This document shows, one piece after another, positions 1 to 11,206 of a DNA stretch of 64,000 nt. The stretch is from Podocnemis expansa (lineage: Eukaryota; Chordata; Testudines; Podocnemididae), in contig ML681997.1 in assembly GCA_007922195.1 (NCBI GenBank), positions 8,013,647-8,077,646 of the forward strand, written 5' to 3'. Each line of letters starts with the position of its first letter. Within the stretch, counting starts at the first letter, position 1. The position numbers and the translations under genes were made by a program. The notes below the pieces were generated by a model. The model was not told where the DNA came from. It made no database searches and worked only from the letters and a program-made list of their open reading frames with translations.

Positions 1-309
1 GGAGGTCAAACCCCCATTGTGCATCAAAGTGAATGGGGGTGGAGGGGACAATATTTTTCTTTTGCCAGTTACTAAGATTTTTTTTTTTTTCTAAAATGCT
101 TTTAGCCTTTCTCATTGGGTAGCTTTTTTGGAATGTCACTGAATGAATGTGTTCCTCGGAGGGGTTTATTAAATTCTTGAAGCATAATATTGACCTGAAT
201 GTCAACTTTACTTATTCCATTGCTGATCATTTTATTGGAAACAGTCAGCTAATAATTGTGCAATATGGCTGTGTTCAATTGAAAAGACATTTACACAGGC
301 TAATTTAAA

Positions 310-658
310 GGGTTGTGTTTACACTAGCAAATTAGTTTGAAGTAAGGAGCCTTAATTTGAACTAATTTAAGCCCTAGCTGTACGAGGCTTTGCCTAGTTC
401 AAGCTAAAATTTTTTAGTTTGAACTAGTTTGTTTTGCTGGTTAGTCCGAACTAATGGCTTAGTTCGAACTTATTTCAAAATTTAGTTCAAACTAGCAGTT
501 TGAACTAAACACTTTTTTTAGTTCGAACTAGCTGCACTTTTTTAGTTCCAACTAAAAAGTCAGTTTGAACTAAAAATCTGTGCTTTGTTCAAACTAACTT
601 CAAACTACTTAATTCAGACTGAGAAAGTCCAAACTAAGGTTTTAGGTGTAGACATAGA
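310..658. mobile_element. Harbinger-type miniature element, AGTTCGAACT type (copy A1)
   Basis: About 350 bp filled with variants of the palindrome AGTTCGAACT (for example near 463, 522 and 545), many decayed to AGTTTGAACT or AGTTCAAACT as expected from CpG loss. The left end reads ggttgtgtttacactagcaa and the right end gtgtagacatag, degenerate forms of the terminus GGCTATGTCTACAC seen in cleaner copies at 47392 and 62310. No clear target duplication remains. It has no coding capacity. Assignment to PIF/Harbinger rests on the related copies in this window. Confidence 0.7.
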
Positions 659-796
659 TGCAAATAGTTAAATGTTCTGCCCAATATTTAATTGATTTAA
701 CACAAGATGAAAATATTAGTGTATGTGAGAAGTCTATAATGAGGCTGGAGGATCTGGGGAATGAGGAATTTTCTAAAGTGAAAATTTCCTTTAAAC

Positions 797-1198
797 CAGT
801 GGTTCCCAACCTTTTTCAGGCTGGGGACCCCTTTTTAACAAAAACAAAATTGCACCCCCCCCCCCAGCTAATTGTGCAGTCTGGCCCACACAGGCAGACT
901 CTGGCCTGCATCACTCTGGCGGTGCCACTGGGGCAGCTGACAAGCAGCACTGCCGCCACCATGGCCTGCACCGCTGGGGAGCCGCAGCAGCTATGGTTCC
1001 CTGCCTTTGCCCCTGTTGAGGAGCACGGCAGCCCCATCCCCCTGCCAGGATCTGGCCTCGGGAGGGGAAAGGCAGCCCTGGCAGGGAGCATCAGAGCTGT
1101 AGCTGGATTCTGGCCCCGGTAGGGAGAGGCTCTGCGGACCCTCTGCAATATGTCTGCGGACCCCTGGGGGTCCCTGGACCACAGGTTGGGATCCACTG
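797..1198. mobile_element. hAT non-autonomous element with perfect 8-bp duplication
   Basis: Begins CAGTGGTTCCCAACC and ends GGTTGGGATCCACTG, terminal inverted repeats matching at 14 of 15 positions. It is flanked by the perfect 8-bp duplication CTTTAAAC at 789-796 and 1199-1206. The CAGTGGTT start and 8-bp duplication are hallmarks of hAT elements of the Charlie/MER5 type. The interior is GC-rich with a C-run near 856. Reading frames crossing it are not genes. Confidence 0.9.
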
Positions 1199-1498
1199 CT
1201 TTAAACTACTTAGATACGTATCTTTGATTCCAGTGCTGCAAACACTTACACAGTCACACAGCTTTGAGAGCTGAATGAACTCAGTGGGCTAGCTTGGATT
1301 TGTCTGCAATGCCAGGAGCTTATTAAAAGCCATTTTATTAGAATTCACATCTGAGTGAATTTATTAGTATTTAAAATGTTGGGGGTTTTTATTTCTCCTG
1401 AAGACTTCCCAAAATCTCTACTGAAACCAGAAGGAAGACTTTGCATATCTTCACAAAATTCTCCAGGAATTTCTACAGCTTTACTGGTAACTCATGAA

Positions 1499-2269
1499 CA
1501 TAGGCCAGGGGTTGGCAACCCAAAAGATAAGAAGAGCTATTTTTTAAAAATTTCTTTAATCGAGTATTCTGAGAGTTGCAATGGGTATAGCTTCCTGGTA
1601 GGGGAAGCTGGGCCAGGGTGCCTGCTTTAGGCTCCCATGGTAGGGACTGGAAGCCTGGAACCAGGAGCAGGACCCCCCACAAGGTCCCCCAATGGCAGAC
1701 AACTCCTTAGCTAGGAGCAGGCCGCCCAGAGGGTGGCAGGGGGTGGACCTGGAGCCACAAAGGGACAACCAAAGAGGTGCATATGGCTCTAGAGCCACAG
1801 ATTGCAGATCCCTGCAATAGGTGGTCTTAGCTATGGGCGTAGGTGGGCAAGCGTCCCAGGTCCCATGCTGGGGGAGGGCCTCTGCGCTGGGGCCAAGGCA
1901 AGGCAGATTCCAGTATCTGGCTTCTGAAGCAGTCTAGTTGGCCAGGTGAGATGGGGGGGCTGGGGCAGGAGGGAACATGCAAATTGGGGGGCCCTGGCAA
2001 GATGGGGCCAGGAGGTGACTGAGGAGCTGGTGAGGCAGCAGCCAAGTGCGGGAGGCTGGTGGTGAGTGGGCCGGGAGGAGGCCAGCAGCTCTCGTGTGCT
2101 GCAGGTGAATGGGGGGGGGGGCGACACGGCGGAGGGGGTGGGGGGGGGGGGAGGGGCAAGGGGGGTGGGGGGCGGTGGTAGCCCCCCAAGGGAGGTGGTG
2201 GCGAGGGGGGGGTAGCCAGGCCCAAGGCAAAAGTCAAGCTACATCCCAAAACCACTAAGACCACCCCTG
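1499..2269. mobile_element. GC-rich hAT element carrying a second hAT (outer element)
   Basis: The perfect 8-bp duplication CTCATGAA flanks this segment at 1491-1498 and 2270-2277. The right end reads CTAAGACCACCCCTG; the matching left end ATAGGTGGTCTTAG is interrupted close to its start by another hAT at 1506-1814. The body is extremely G-rich on the plus strand, with long G-tracts at 2107-2220 that would favour G-quadruplex formation. A related GC-rich element with the same start is at 32110. Proline-rich frames on the minus strand are low-complexity artefacts. Confidence 0.8.
1506..1814. mobile_element. hAT element (inner, CAGGGGTTGGCAACC ends)
   Basis: Starts CAGGGGTTGGCAACCC and ends gttgcagatccctg. 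Flanking octamers acataggc and caataggt agree at 5 of 8 positions, fitting an aged 8-bp duplication. It is homologous to elements at 7517-7892 and 36127-36444: all share an AAAAGA-rich start, a 'gagagttgcaatgg'-like block and a 'gagccacagattgcagatccctg'-like end. It interrupts the outer element within its first bases, so it is the younger of the two. Confidence 0.8.
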
Positions 2270-2277
2270 CTCATGAA

Positions 2278-3640
2278 TCACCGAGCTTGTGCAAGAGTGA
2301 CAGATTTTTCTTCCTGAAGAATGGGGCACTCTTATTATTTGTCTATACTCATCTTTTTAAGAGCACCTTTGTACTATGGATTCACATTTTAAGGGTTTTA
2401 AGGGTAGCAAACAAAGTGACATTTGTTTTGAGTCAATGCTTGAAGACTTGACCAATTGTGAGTTCTAGAGGTTTGCTAGAAATATAAATCAATGACTGTT
2501 GGAATTTTTTTAATGCTAAAGTAATGAGTGGTTACAAATATCAACTCTCTTCTTAAGCAGTGAGGATAGAACAGGTAGGTGTTCGAACTTGTCTCTGACT
2601 TATGCTATTGACTCTTTGTAGACTATATGCTAAGGAAGTCTTGTCTTACCAAAGCTGCGACTGGTGGTGTCGATCTCATCTGAGGATCTCCAGATCGTTT
2701 ATCCTTCCGGTTATTCTGAAATCCTTTATTTCAAGATTTGTTACTGCCTCACCAACGCCAGCCATAACTAGTGGTCTTGGCAAGAAAAATACTCTCTTCT
2801 GAGTTGGAAATACTGCCCTATAATCAATCACTAATGATCATAAAAAGTCCAAGCTGTGTATATTTCACCTTTCCACAGTCCCAAGTATACAGCAGTGTAG
2901 CATTTATCTTGCTCAAATACAGTCACTGAGTCTCACATTTTTAAGTATACTTAGTTGTTGCTGCAATCCACATTGCAATGCTTAACTGAAGGGATTTAGG
3001 CACTTGGGAGTCTTTCCATCAACAGTTGATGGACAGGCACAGCAATATCTAAATAGCTTTAAAATGTGGGCCTGAAAACCCCTTAAAGTAATATTTATTT
3101 ACTTTGTCTCATTAATAAGACCTCATCATTAATAATACCTACTAAAAATTGGATAGGTGACTTTTGTCTGAGGAATTTAAAGGGACACAATCTTAAAACT
3201 CAAACTAATCTGAAAATATTTTATCCACTATTACAGGTATCACCTAAGATTACAACTGAAGGAATATTTTTCTGTATATTTTGTTTCTTTTAAGCATTTG
3301 ACATTTTCACTAGTTTCACACATTAAGCTCCAGGGGTACAAAAACTTGTACACATACTTAAGCATATGACTTGTCCAACTGATATCCATGGGACTCCTCA
3401 CATGCTTAAAATTAAGCTCACATATACATTGTCACAGTTTTTGCTATAGCCCGTTTCCCTCTATTGGTTCTATGGGCCTTCTCCCAAAAGAACAGGGAAG
3501 ATAAATAGAAAAATGATTGTAGAACCATGGTCACTGCCTGGGGGACACATGGACATGTGTAATTAGTCCAGGATGTCTCTATGGGGGTGTGCAAGTTTGT
3601 ACCCTAGCAGCTGGAGACTGTAAAGTAGCATCTGTAGACC
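2278..3640. other. No recognised feature
   Basis: AT-rich sequence. A faint palindromic stretch with 'ttaggcacttgggag' near 2997-3080 may be a decayed copy of the CTAAGTGACTTAGG repeat seen elsewhere. No coding signal is convincing. Confidence 0.5.
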
Positions 3641-3648
3641 TGTACCTA

Positions 3649-3745
3649 CGCAAAGCATCTGACAAAGTGGGATTTTCTCCCATGAAAGCTCGTGTGATAA
3701 ATAAATTTGTTAGTCATTATGTGCCACAGGACTCCTTGTTTATTT
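3649..3745 (-). mobile_element. Penelope-like terminal repeat fragment
   Basis: Contains the reverse-strand form of a recurrent repeat: 'gcatctgacaaagtgggattttctcccatgaaagctcgtgtgataaataaatttgttagtc' followed by a 'gccacaggactccttgtt'-like end. The same unit forms the arms of the PLE at 5386-6992 and of the foldbacks at 20488 and 55119. Confidence 0.75.
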
Positions 3746-4957
3746 TAGTTAGGGGTTCTCAGCTTCTTACTTTTTGTCCCTTGTGAATTTTATTTTTTCA
3801 ATTTTCTTAAATGTTTATTTCCTGATTTATTTTCTTAATCTCACCTGTGCTTTGAAAGGGGAATGGAGCTCTGGCTGCCTTATTTTATAGCTTTGGTACT
3901 TCTATGTAATGTGTTGAAAACCCCAGGCTTAAGCCCTGCCAGAGCTGCTGCAGGTCTTTTTCCCCAGCAATGGAGGCTGTAATTGTCTGTGGTGTCCTGT
4001 GGAAGTGTGAGGTCTGCATGAGGTTCAAGGGCAGGTCTCAAAAGCAGGGAGAGGCTTTGCTGAACTCTTCCTAGCTCCAGTGCAGTCTGCTTCCCACCAG
4101 CCTTTGCTCTTCAAGCATCAGCCTCAACATCTCAAGCTGCTCTAGTGAGTGTGGAGCCCCCAGCAGCTGCTCTAAAGATGATAGTGAAGGAAAAAGCCTC
4201 TCTCCTGCTCTAGGAAATCTGAGAAAAGGGGTAAATCTCCCCTTAAATGAGCTAGAAATGTGGAAAACATGGCAGTTCAAAAAAAAAAACAAAAAACTAA
4301 ACACTTGTTTTGTTGTACATTTTCTGAACCAAGTTTGATGATAACCCTTCAGAGAGGTTCTTGAACATTTGGAAGCTTCCTGTATTATTACCCATTCTTT
4401 CATCTTTACCATTAGAGTGACTTTTAAAACAAACAAGAATATTTTGCATGTTTCAAGTCTAGATAAACCATAGCACTTTGATACTATAGTACCTAAAATG
4501 CTAATCTTCACCCATAATCATTTAGTGTCGGACAGACTCACAGCACTAGCAGGCACAGCAAACGATGGGGAGCTAAGAACGTATGGAGTTCCATTACTCC
4601 AATTGGGTTTATTTTCTCAAATAATTCTTGCTGGTGGAATGTTTCCCGATATCTAAAGTATTAGCGGTACTACCTTACATCTGCCAGAGTGTTGAGCCTG
4701 AATTAATGTAAGAAGGGGATAAGGATTGGAGAATGCCACATTGCAGACAAATCAAGGTCCTCTCCCAGCATTGCCTGGACTCCAGAGGATTTGATCAGTG
4801 TCTCCCATATTGAACAGCCAGAGGAACCATTATTTGAATAGTTTTACGTTCAGGCTGTGGTTGTGTCTCATGTATTCTAACTATAAAACCTTTTACTGAA
4901 CTAGATATATACGTATTTAAGCTATTTATTTTAAAGGCTACACACCAGGGCAAACAG
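3746..4957. other. No recognised feature
   Basis: No gene or identifiable repeat. An A-rich run lies at 4278-4298. The frame on the minus strand around 4071-4511 has no recognisable domain. Confidence 0.5.
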
Positions 4958-5075
4958 TTCCAAGGGGGGAGCTGTGTTAGTCTAGTCCAGCAAAACAAAC
5001 AAGGAATCCAGTGGCACTTTCAAAGACTTAGCAAATTTATTTGAGCTTTCATGGGAGAGCCCCACTTTGTCACTG
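4958..5075 (+). mobile_element. Penelope-like terminal repeat fragment
   Basis: Reads 'ttccaaggggggagctgtg' then 'ttagtctagtccagcaaaac', 'ggcactttcaaagacttagc', 'aaatttatttgagctttcat' and 'gggagagccccactttgtca', the plus-strand form of the PLE terminal repeat. It is a solitary copy about 300 bp left of the larger PLE, separated from it by unrecognised sequence. Confidence 0.75.
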
Positions 5076-5694
5076 GCGTGGCTAATTGAATCCCTGGTCT
5101 GAAAAAGAAAATAAATAGCCAAGCCATTTCACAATTACTAGTTTGCAGTTTATCACTTGTACTTCTAGTCAAAAAAGACCTTGAGATAAGAGAGAACACC
5201 TTTAGGCTAGTTGTCTGTTATGCCATATATTTCAGCAAGTGGTTGCAGATCTTGAAGCACACATGTATTGTCTTTTATATTGTGATCCATTGCACAGCTG
5301 GAAATAAATTTTAATAAGCATCTTCTTTAGGCTGACCTCAACAATCAGCTCCTGAAGAAAATGAAGCTCATCTCTTCATTTTGCCAAGTTCCAAAGGGGC
5401 AGCTGTGTTAGTCTAGTTTAGCAAAAGAAGCTAGGAGTCCTGTGGCACTTAAGGACTGACAAAGTTATTTATCACATGAGCTTTTGTGGGAGAAAATCCC
5501 ACTTTGTCAGATGCTTTGAAGATGGGGGAGCTTACAGAATGGGAGGAAAATAAATGAAAAGAATTCACAGTCACAATTTAATCCTGCTTTCACACAGTTG
5601 AATCTGCATATCAGTTCTAGTTCAGCTGTTTCTCTCTGAAATTTTGATGTCCTATTGACTTGCTTGAGCACAACTGTTAACAAATCACCTAGAG

Positions 5695-5859
5695 CACTGG
5701 TTTTCAAACTTAGGGTTGGTACCCCAGTACTGGGTCATGGCATCGCCTGCTGCCCCCGCCAAAAGACCGGCATGCATTGCCCAAAGACATAATTGTTGGG
5801 TCGTGGGCAAAAATTATTTATTTCTATTGGGTCTTGATAAAAGAATTTGAAAACCACTG
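5695..5859. mobile_element. hAT element (MER5/Charlie-like ends) inside the PLE
   Basis: Starts CACTGGTTTTCAAACTTAGG and ends TTTGAAAACCACTG; flanking octamers acctagag and agctacag agree at 6 of 8. The CAGTGGTTYTCAAACT terminus is typical of MER5/Charlie-type hAT elements. A second copy is at 28519-28701. It lies inside the left arm of the PLE and is therefore younger than it. Confidence 0.85.
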
Positions 5860-5890
5860 AGCTACAGAGTGATTAGAATGATGAAAGTGC

Positions 5891-6244
5891 TCAGCAACTG
5901 GTTTTTGAATTTTTGTGATATCTTATGTCAATTTTGTGCCCATTTATTCTTTTGCGCAGGGATTGTCCTGTTTGCCCAACTAAATGGTGTGGGGGCATTT
6001 CTGGCACATGGTGGCATAAATCATTGGTGGATGAGCAGGTGAATGACCCTTTGATGGAGTAGCTGGCTTGATTAGATCCTATGATCATATCTTTTGTGCA
6101 GATATGTGGGCAAAGTTGGCATTCTGGTTTGTTGTAGGGGTATGTGCCTGCTTTAATGTTTCTGTTGTTAGGTCTGTAGTTGCTGGTGAGTATCTGTTTA
6201 AGGTTGGAGGACTGTCTGTAGGCAAGGAGAGGTCTGTCTCCCAA
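5891..6244 (-). pseudogene. PLE C-terminal fragment with GIY-YIG-type endonuclease remnant
   Basis: A 117-residue open frame. Features consistent with PLE proteins: a DRPLLAYRQSSNLKQIL block (residues 3-19), then CQLCPHIC (about residues 38-45), YSIKGSFTC, and VGQTGQSLRKRINGHKIDI (about residues 89-107), which corresponds to the YIG...R...H portion of the GIY-YIG nuclease. The tyrosine of the YIG motif is replaced here. The frame opens in the middle of the protein, so this is a 5'-truncated, inactive copy. Homologous sequence is on the minus strand at 49441-49659. Confidence 0.75.
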
Positions 6245-7003
6245 GGCTTCAGAGGGTGAAGGATCATCTTTTAGAATAGGCTGTAGGTCCTTAATGATCT
6301 GTTGTAGAGGTCTGACTTGGGGGCTGTATGTGATGACCTGTGGTGTTCTGTTGTTTGTCTTGGGTTTCTCCTATAGTAGTTGACTTCATGGTACCCACCT
6401 GGTTCTGTCAATCTGTTATCTTACTTCCACAGGTGGATACTGTAGTTTTAAGAATCCTTGATAGGTATCCTGAAAGTGTCTGTCTCTGTTTGAGGGATCA
6501 GAATAAATGTGGTTATATCTTAGGGCTTGGCTGTAGACAATGGATTGTGTGGTGTGTTTTGGATGAAAGCTTGAGGGATGTAGGTAACTATACCAATCTA
6601 TACTCTGTGGATGATGTGTTTAACATCTGTGCTCAAGCAAGTCAATAGGACATCAAGACTTCAAAGAGAAACAGCTGAACTAGAACTGATGTGCAGATTC
6701 AGTTGTTTGAAAGGAAGATTAAATTGTGACTATGGATTCTTTTCCCATTACAACAGGTGATTTGACTTCTTCCTCTATGTGCTGTTTCCCAGCATTTGAA
6801 TCTTAACAACTGCTTTGATTTGCTGTTACAGTATGACCCTATCCCATGACTTACACTCCCCTGCATTTATTTTCCTCCAGTTCTGTAACTTATCCCATCT
6901 TCAATGTGTCTGACAAAATGGGATTTTCTCCCATGAAAGCTCATGTGATAAATAAATTTGTCAGTCTTTAAGTGACACAGGACTCCTTGCTTGTTTTGCC
7001 TTT

Positions 7004-7508
7004 TCATTTGTGCACCTCATCTGAGGAAGAATAGTTTACTGGATGGTACTCTTTCCATAGGACCTCCCTCTTGCCACCACAAGAGATCTCAGGACAGAAA
7101 TCCTTACACTTACCGGTTCTATCAGAGACATTTTAGATGTTCCTTTTTCAGACACATAGAAAGGGCCATTGACTATGTTCAGCTGTAGGGCTTCTGTAAT
7201 CAATTTCAAAGCCATCTGAGGTCATTGCCTCCCACACCCTCAGGCATTCCAAGGATTGTGTGCTTTGACCTGAATTCTTCTCCCTGCTCCCCCATCCCAA
7301 CATTTTGAGACAGCACTGAAGTGCCTTGTCGTTATGCGAGCTCGTAGACTGGTGTATATATCTGATTTATTTTTTATATACGATTTCATGGCAGATTCCA
7401 CACATTCAATTGTGAGTTCTGCACTTTCACTCTCTGACCTTCCACATCACTTACCTGACTCACGGGCCTGAACGAATTTGGCAGCCCAGAGAGGTGATCT
7501 GACCTTGC
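7004..7508. other. No recognised feature
   Basis: No gene or clear repeat seen between the PLE and the next hAT element. Confidence 0.5.
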
Positions 7509-7516
7509 ACTTAGGA

Positions 7517-7892
7517 TGGGGGTCAGCAACCCAAAAGAGAAGGGCCATTTTAAAAAATTCCTTCAATAACCAAGTGTTTTTTGGGAGCTGCAATGGCTGT
7601 AGCCTCTTGGTGGCGGCTTGGGGGCATTGGGCCACAGTGCCTGATGCAGGGTGATGGTGGGGTGGGGGCAAAACCAGGAGCAGGCCCCCTGCAGGGTCCC
7701 TTGGTGGTGTTGGGGAAGCCTGGGGCCTGGCATGGGTCACTCACAGGCTCCCCATATGGCAGGGGGAGCCCAGAGCCAGGAGCAGGTCTCCTGCAGAGTT
7801 CCCTGCTCACGATGGGGGCGACAACCTGGAACCACAAGGGGGCTAGCCAAAAAGCCGCAGTTGGCTCCTGAGCTGCAGGTTGCAGAGCCATG
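7517..7892. mobile_element. hAT element (CAGGGGTYRGCAACC family)
   Basis: Starts tgggggtcagcaaccc and ends gttgcagagccatg, decayed inverted ends of the family also at 1506 and 36127. Flanking octamers acttagga (7509-7516) and acttaagg (7893-7900) agree at 6 of 8. The GC-rich interior gives several long spurious frames on both strands. Confidence 0.8.
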
Positions 7893-7900
7893 ACTTAAGG

Positions 7901-8379
7901 CAAGGGCTTACATGCAGAAGTGCTAATGATCAGATCTTCCATTTCTAAGAGTGACAGAATAAAATGTTCTAAGTAGACTAAGTAGATAAAGGGTTGTGAT
8001 GATATTTCCCTGTGCCAGCACCTCAAGAGCATGTTTGTTTGTTACTCAGTGGCATAAACTTTACACATGAAACATTTCATTTTAATTTGACATTTGTCTT
8101 TTGACATGTTTATAGGAGGCCCTGAGTGTGCTTGATGCTTTACAGACATAGAAATATGGAAGGATCCAACCCAGAGCTTTTTACAAACTAATATAAAGTG
8201 GCCAGTTAGAGATTATATCAAATAATGCAAAAGGGAGCTTTGCAGGGGAAAACAGGTTTATAACAAGGATAGATCAGATGAGTTGCTTATTATGTTTGTC
8301 AAGTTGCTTGGCATAGTATACAACAAAGAGCATCCACCTCAGTCAAACTGCCATAAAACAGGTCATGTGCCTTGTAGTA
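7901..8379. other. No recognised feature
   Basis: Moderately AT-rich sequence without a recognisable gene or repeat. Confidence 0.45.
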
Positions 8380-8745
8380 TTTCAACAAGCCAGTACCAAA
8401 TGTGCGCTTCCAAAATACTAGGTATAATGAAGCCCTGTTTGGCCCTGTAGCCCTTCATGAACCACCCAAAAAAACTCAGACTTCTGTGATGAATTATGAA
8501 AACCAAAACTCTCATGGATTAGGTTTGTCCAGTTCCAAAGAACCAGACACAGACTCTAGGTCAAAATGTACTTCAAATCTTACCCAGAAACTATGCTTGT
8601 AGCCAGTCCTTCAGTAACTAAAAACTAAAGGTTCATTTATATATAGAAAAAGGAAGTGTGTTATTAAGAGGTTAAAATGAATCACCTACATCACAGCTGA
8701 TTGCAGAGTTTGTAGATAAGAATAAGAGCAGTGATCTTAAAGAAC
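8380..8745. repeat. LTR-like interspersed repeat, first part
   Basis: Contains 'aagaaccagacacagactct', 'agccagtccttcagtaacta' and 'aatgaatcacctacat', blocks that recur near 25330-25450 and 44390-44490. I recognise this as a turtle LTR-type repeat, but I see no terminal dinucleotides or primer-binding site. A CR1 interrupts it and the matching second part resumes at about 10505. Confidence 0.55.
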
Positions 8746-8769
8746 AAGTTACCAAGTTAAAAACGAGTT

Positions 8770-10500
8770 AAAAATTACCTAGATAATTTAGATGTGTTCA
8801 AGTCCCCCGCCCCCCCTGCCCCCCCCCCATGATATGCACCCTATAATACTCAAGGAGCTGACTCAGGAGATATCTGAGCCATTGGCTATTATCTGTGAAA
8901 AATCATGGAAGACTGTAGAGGTCACCGAGGACTGGAAAAGAGCAAATGTAGTGGTGCTTTATAAAAAGGAAAATAAGGGCCACCCAGGGAATTATAGACC
9001 AGTCAGTTTAACCTCTGTACCAGGAAAAATAATGGAGCAAATAATTAAGGAATCTGTTAGCAAACAACTAGAAGAGAATAAGGTATTGTGTGACAGTCAG
9101 CACGGATTTCTCAAGAACAAATTGTGTCAAAGCAACCTGATAGCTTTCTATGATGGGGTAACAAGCCTCGTGGATAGAGGGGAAGTAGTAGATGTGGTGT
9201 ATCTAGACTGTAGTAACGCTTTTGATATGGTCTTGCATCATCTTCTCATTAACAAAACTAGAGAAGTACAGCCTGGCTGGAGCTACTCTAAGATGGATGT
9301 AAAGCTGGTTGGATAACCCCCTCCCAGAGAGTAGTTATCAATGGTTCACAGTCATGCTGAAAGGGCATTATGAGCAGGACAGCACAGGGATCAGTTGTGT
9401 GCACGGTTCTGTTCAATGTTTTCATCAATGGTTTATATGCTGGCATAGAAAGCACACTTACAAAGTTTGCAGATGATACTAAGCTGGGAGGGGTTACAAG
9501 TGCTTTGGAAGATAAGATCAAAATTCATAATGATTTGGATAAACTGGTGAAATGGTCTGAGGTAAACAGGATGAAATTCAGTAAAGACAAGTGCAAACTA
9601 CTCCACTTAGGAAAGAACAATCCATTGCACATATACAAAATGGGCAATGACTACCTAGGAAGGAGTAATACAGAAAGGGATCTGTGTCTCATAGTGCACC
9701 ACAAGCTAAATATGAGTCAACAGTGTAACTCTGTTGCAAAAAAAGCAAAACACCATTCTGGGATGTGTTAACAGGAGTATTGTAAATAAGAAACAGGAAG
9801 TAATTCTTCTGCTTTACTTGGCCCTGATTAGGCCTCAACAGGAGTAGTGAGTCCTTATTTCAGTTCTGAGCATCTCATTTCAGGAAAGATGTAGACAAAC
9901 TGGAGAAGAGCAACACAAACGATTAGAGGTCTGGAACACTTGACTTATGAAGGAATGTTGAAAGAGCCAGGTGTGTTTTGTCTGGAAAACAGGAGACTCA
10001 TAGGGGACATGATAACGGTTTTCAAGTACCTAAAAGGCTATTACTGGGAGAAGGGAGAAAAATTGTTCTCCTTAGCGGCCAATGGTAGGACAAGAAGCAA
10101 TGGGCTTAAATTATGGCAAGGGAGGTTTAAGTTGGACAGTAGGAAAAAATTTCCAAAGGGATAGCCGTGTTAGTCTAATCCAGCAAAAAAACAAGGAGTC
10201 GTGTGGCACTTTAAGACTAACAGATTTATTTTTTTGCATGAACTTTTGTGGGAGAAAATCCCGCTTTGTGACGAAGTGGGATTTTCTCCCACGAAAGCTC
10301 ATGCGAAAAATAAATCTAGTAGGAAAAAATTCCTGTCAGAGTGATTAGCCACTGGAATAAGTTACGTAGGCAGGTTGTGGAATCTCCATCATTGGATGTT
10401 TTTAAGAGCAGGTTAGACAAACACGTGTCAGGGATGGTTTAAGAGAGTACTTGGTCCAACCATGAGTGCAGGGGACTGGACACGATCTCTCATGCTTCCT
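8770..10500 (+). pseudogene. CR1 LINE, reverse-transcriptase region and 3' end
   Basis: Codes for the 3' half of CR1 ORF2 in several broken frames. The first frame (8792-9316) holds the reverse-transcriptase start, with YRPVSLTSVPGKIMEQII (about residues 68-85) and YLDCSNAFD (residues 137-145, equivalent to YLDFSKAFD). The next frame (9370-9771) holds the catalytic FADDTKLGG (FADD at 9466-9477). The C-terminal part follows at 9940-10440 and the 3' untranslated region ends near 10500. Frames are broken between 9316 and 9370 and after 9771. A PLE foldback is inserted at 10152-10317. Confidence 0.92.
10152..10317. mobile_element. Penelope-like foldback inside CR1
   Basis: Two inverted copies of the PLE terminal repeat meet at about 10270 ('cactttaagactaacagatt...' and its complement '...gcgaaaaataaatct'). 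The 14-bp duplication AGTAGGAAAAAATT flanks it exactly at 10138-10151 and 10318-10331. The CR1 reading resumes after the second copy, so the insertion is younger than the CR1. Confidence 0.9.
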
Positions 10501-10504
10501 TCCA

Positions 10505-11160
10505 TTTTTTGTGATTCTAAATATGCTAATGTGCAATAAGTCCCTCTGGGTCATCTCAAGTATTGGGGTCCTCAGTCCATTGGTCAAAGCTCTTTTTTTT
10601 GTTAGGCATTGTAATCCAGAGATATGGAGCATGAAAGAGGCAAAGGAGTGCAAACAGTCCAGTCTCCATCTTTATGTGCATGGAAAATCATTGTCACAGA
10701 CATGGCTTCTTGGATCACGTGTCTTTACATGTCATTGCTGAGTCATGGGGCAGCTACTGTCTCTGTGCCTTCCTGAACATCTTAAGAAGAGGCTCACTGA
10801 AGAGTTGATTCTCCTTAATGGGCCATCAGCACATGGCTGGCTAGTTTCTGTGTCCATTACCCGGGAACATAACACATTTGAGATACAAAGATACACCAAA
10901 TATTCATAACTTTAGATACAATGATGATATAAGGAATTAAACAGGGTAATAATAATGAGCAGCTCATAACATTTCCATTGATACCTTAGCAGGCCTGCTT
11001 TATGTAAGCTTTATTACAAGTGTGCAATTGTGGTTAGACGACAGTGATTATACCTTAGTGTAAACATGGTCATCTTTCTTTCTAAACAGTGTCACAATGT
11101 GCATCTCTTGTTAATTCTTCTTTAGACTTCTTTAAAAGTAAGCATATTAAATTAATGCTT
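10505..11160. repeat. LTR-like interspersed repeat, second part
   Basis: Continues the repeat begun at 8380, with blocks such as 'aagtccctctgggtcatctc', 'ggtcctcagtccattggtca', 'ccttaatgggccatcagcac' and 'aatattcataactttagata' in the order I remember for the turtle repeat. The first part ends where the CR1 begins, so the CR1 inserted into it. Confidence 0.5.
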
Positions 11161-11206
11161 GCAGAAAGTGTCCAGACTGACGTTTCAGGTGGAGCCCAGA
11201 CTCGTA

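Larger units (their letters stand above)
5386..6992 (-). mobile_element. Truncated Penelope-like element with inverted arms
   Basis: The left arm (about 5388-5690) and right arm (about 6640-6990) are inverted copies of one terminal sequence, including 'agttctagttcagctgtttc' near 5616 and its complement near 6670. Between them lies minus-strand coding sequence for the C-terminal GIY-YIG-type part of a Penelope-like reverse transcriptase. A possible duplication (ttcattttgcc near 5375, ttcatttgtgc near 6993) is imperfect. The 5' reverse-transcriptase part is missing. A hAT is inserted at 5695-5859. Confidence 0.75.

Noticed and set aside
1827..2264. Proline-rich minus-strand frame (145 codons)
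   Set aside because: Translation of G-tracts in the outer hAT element.
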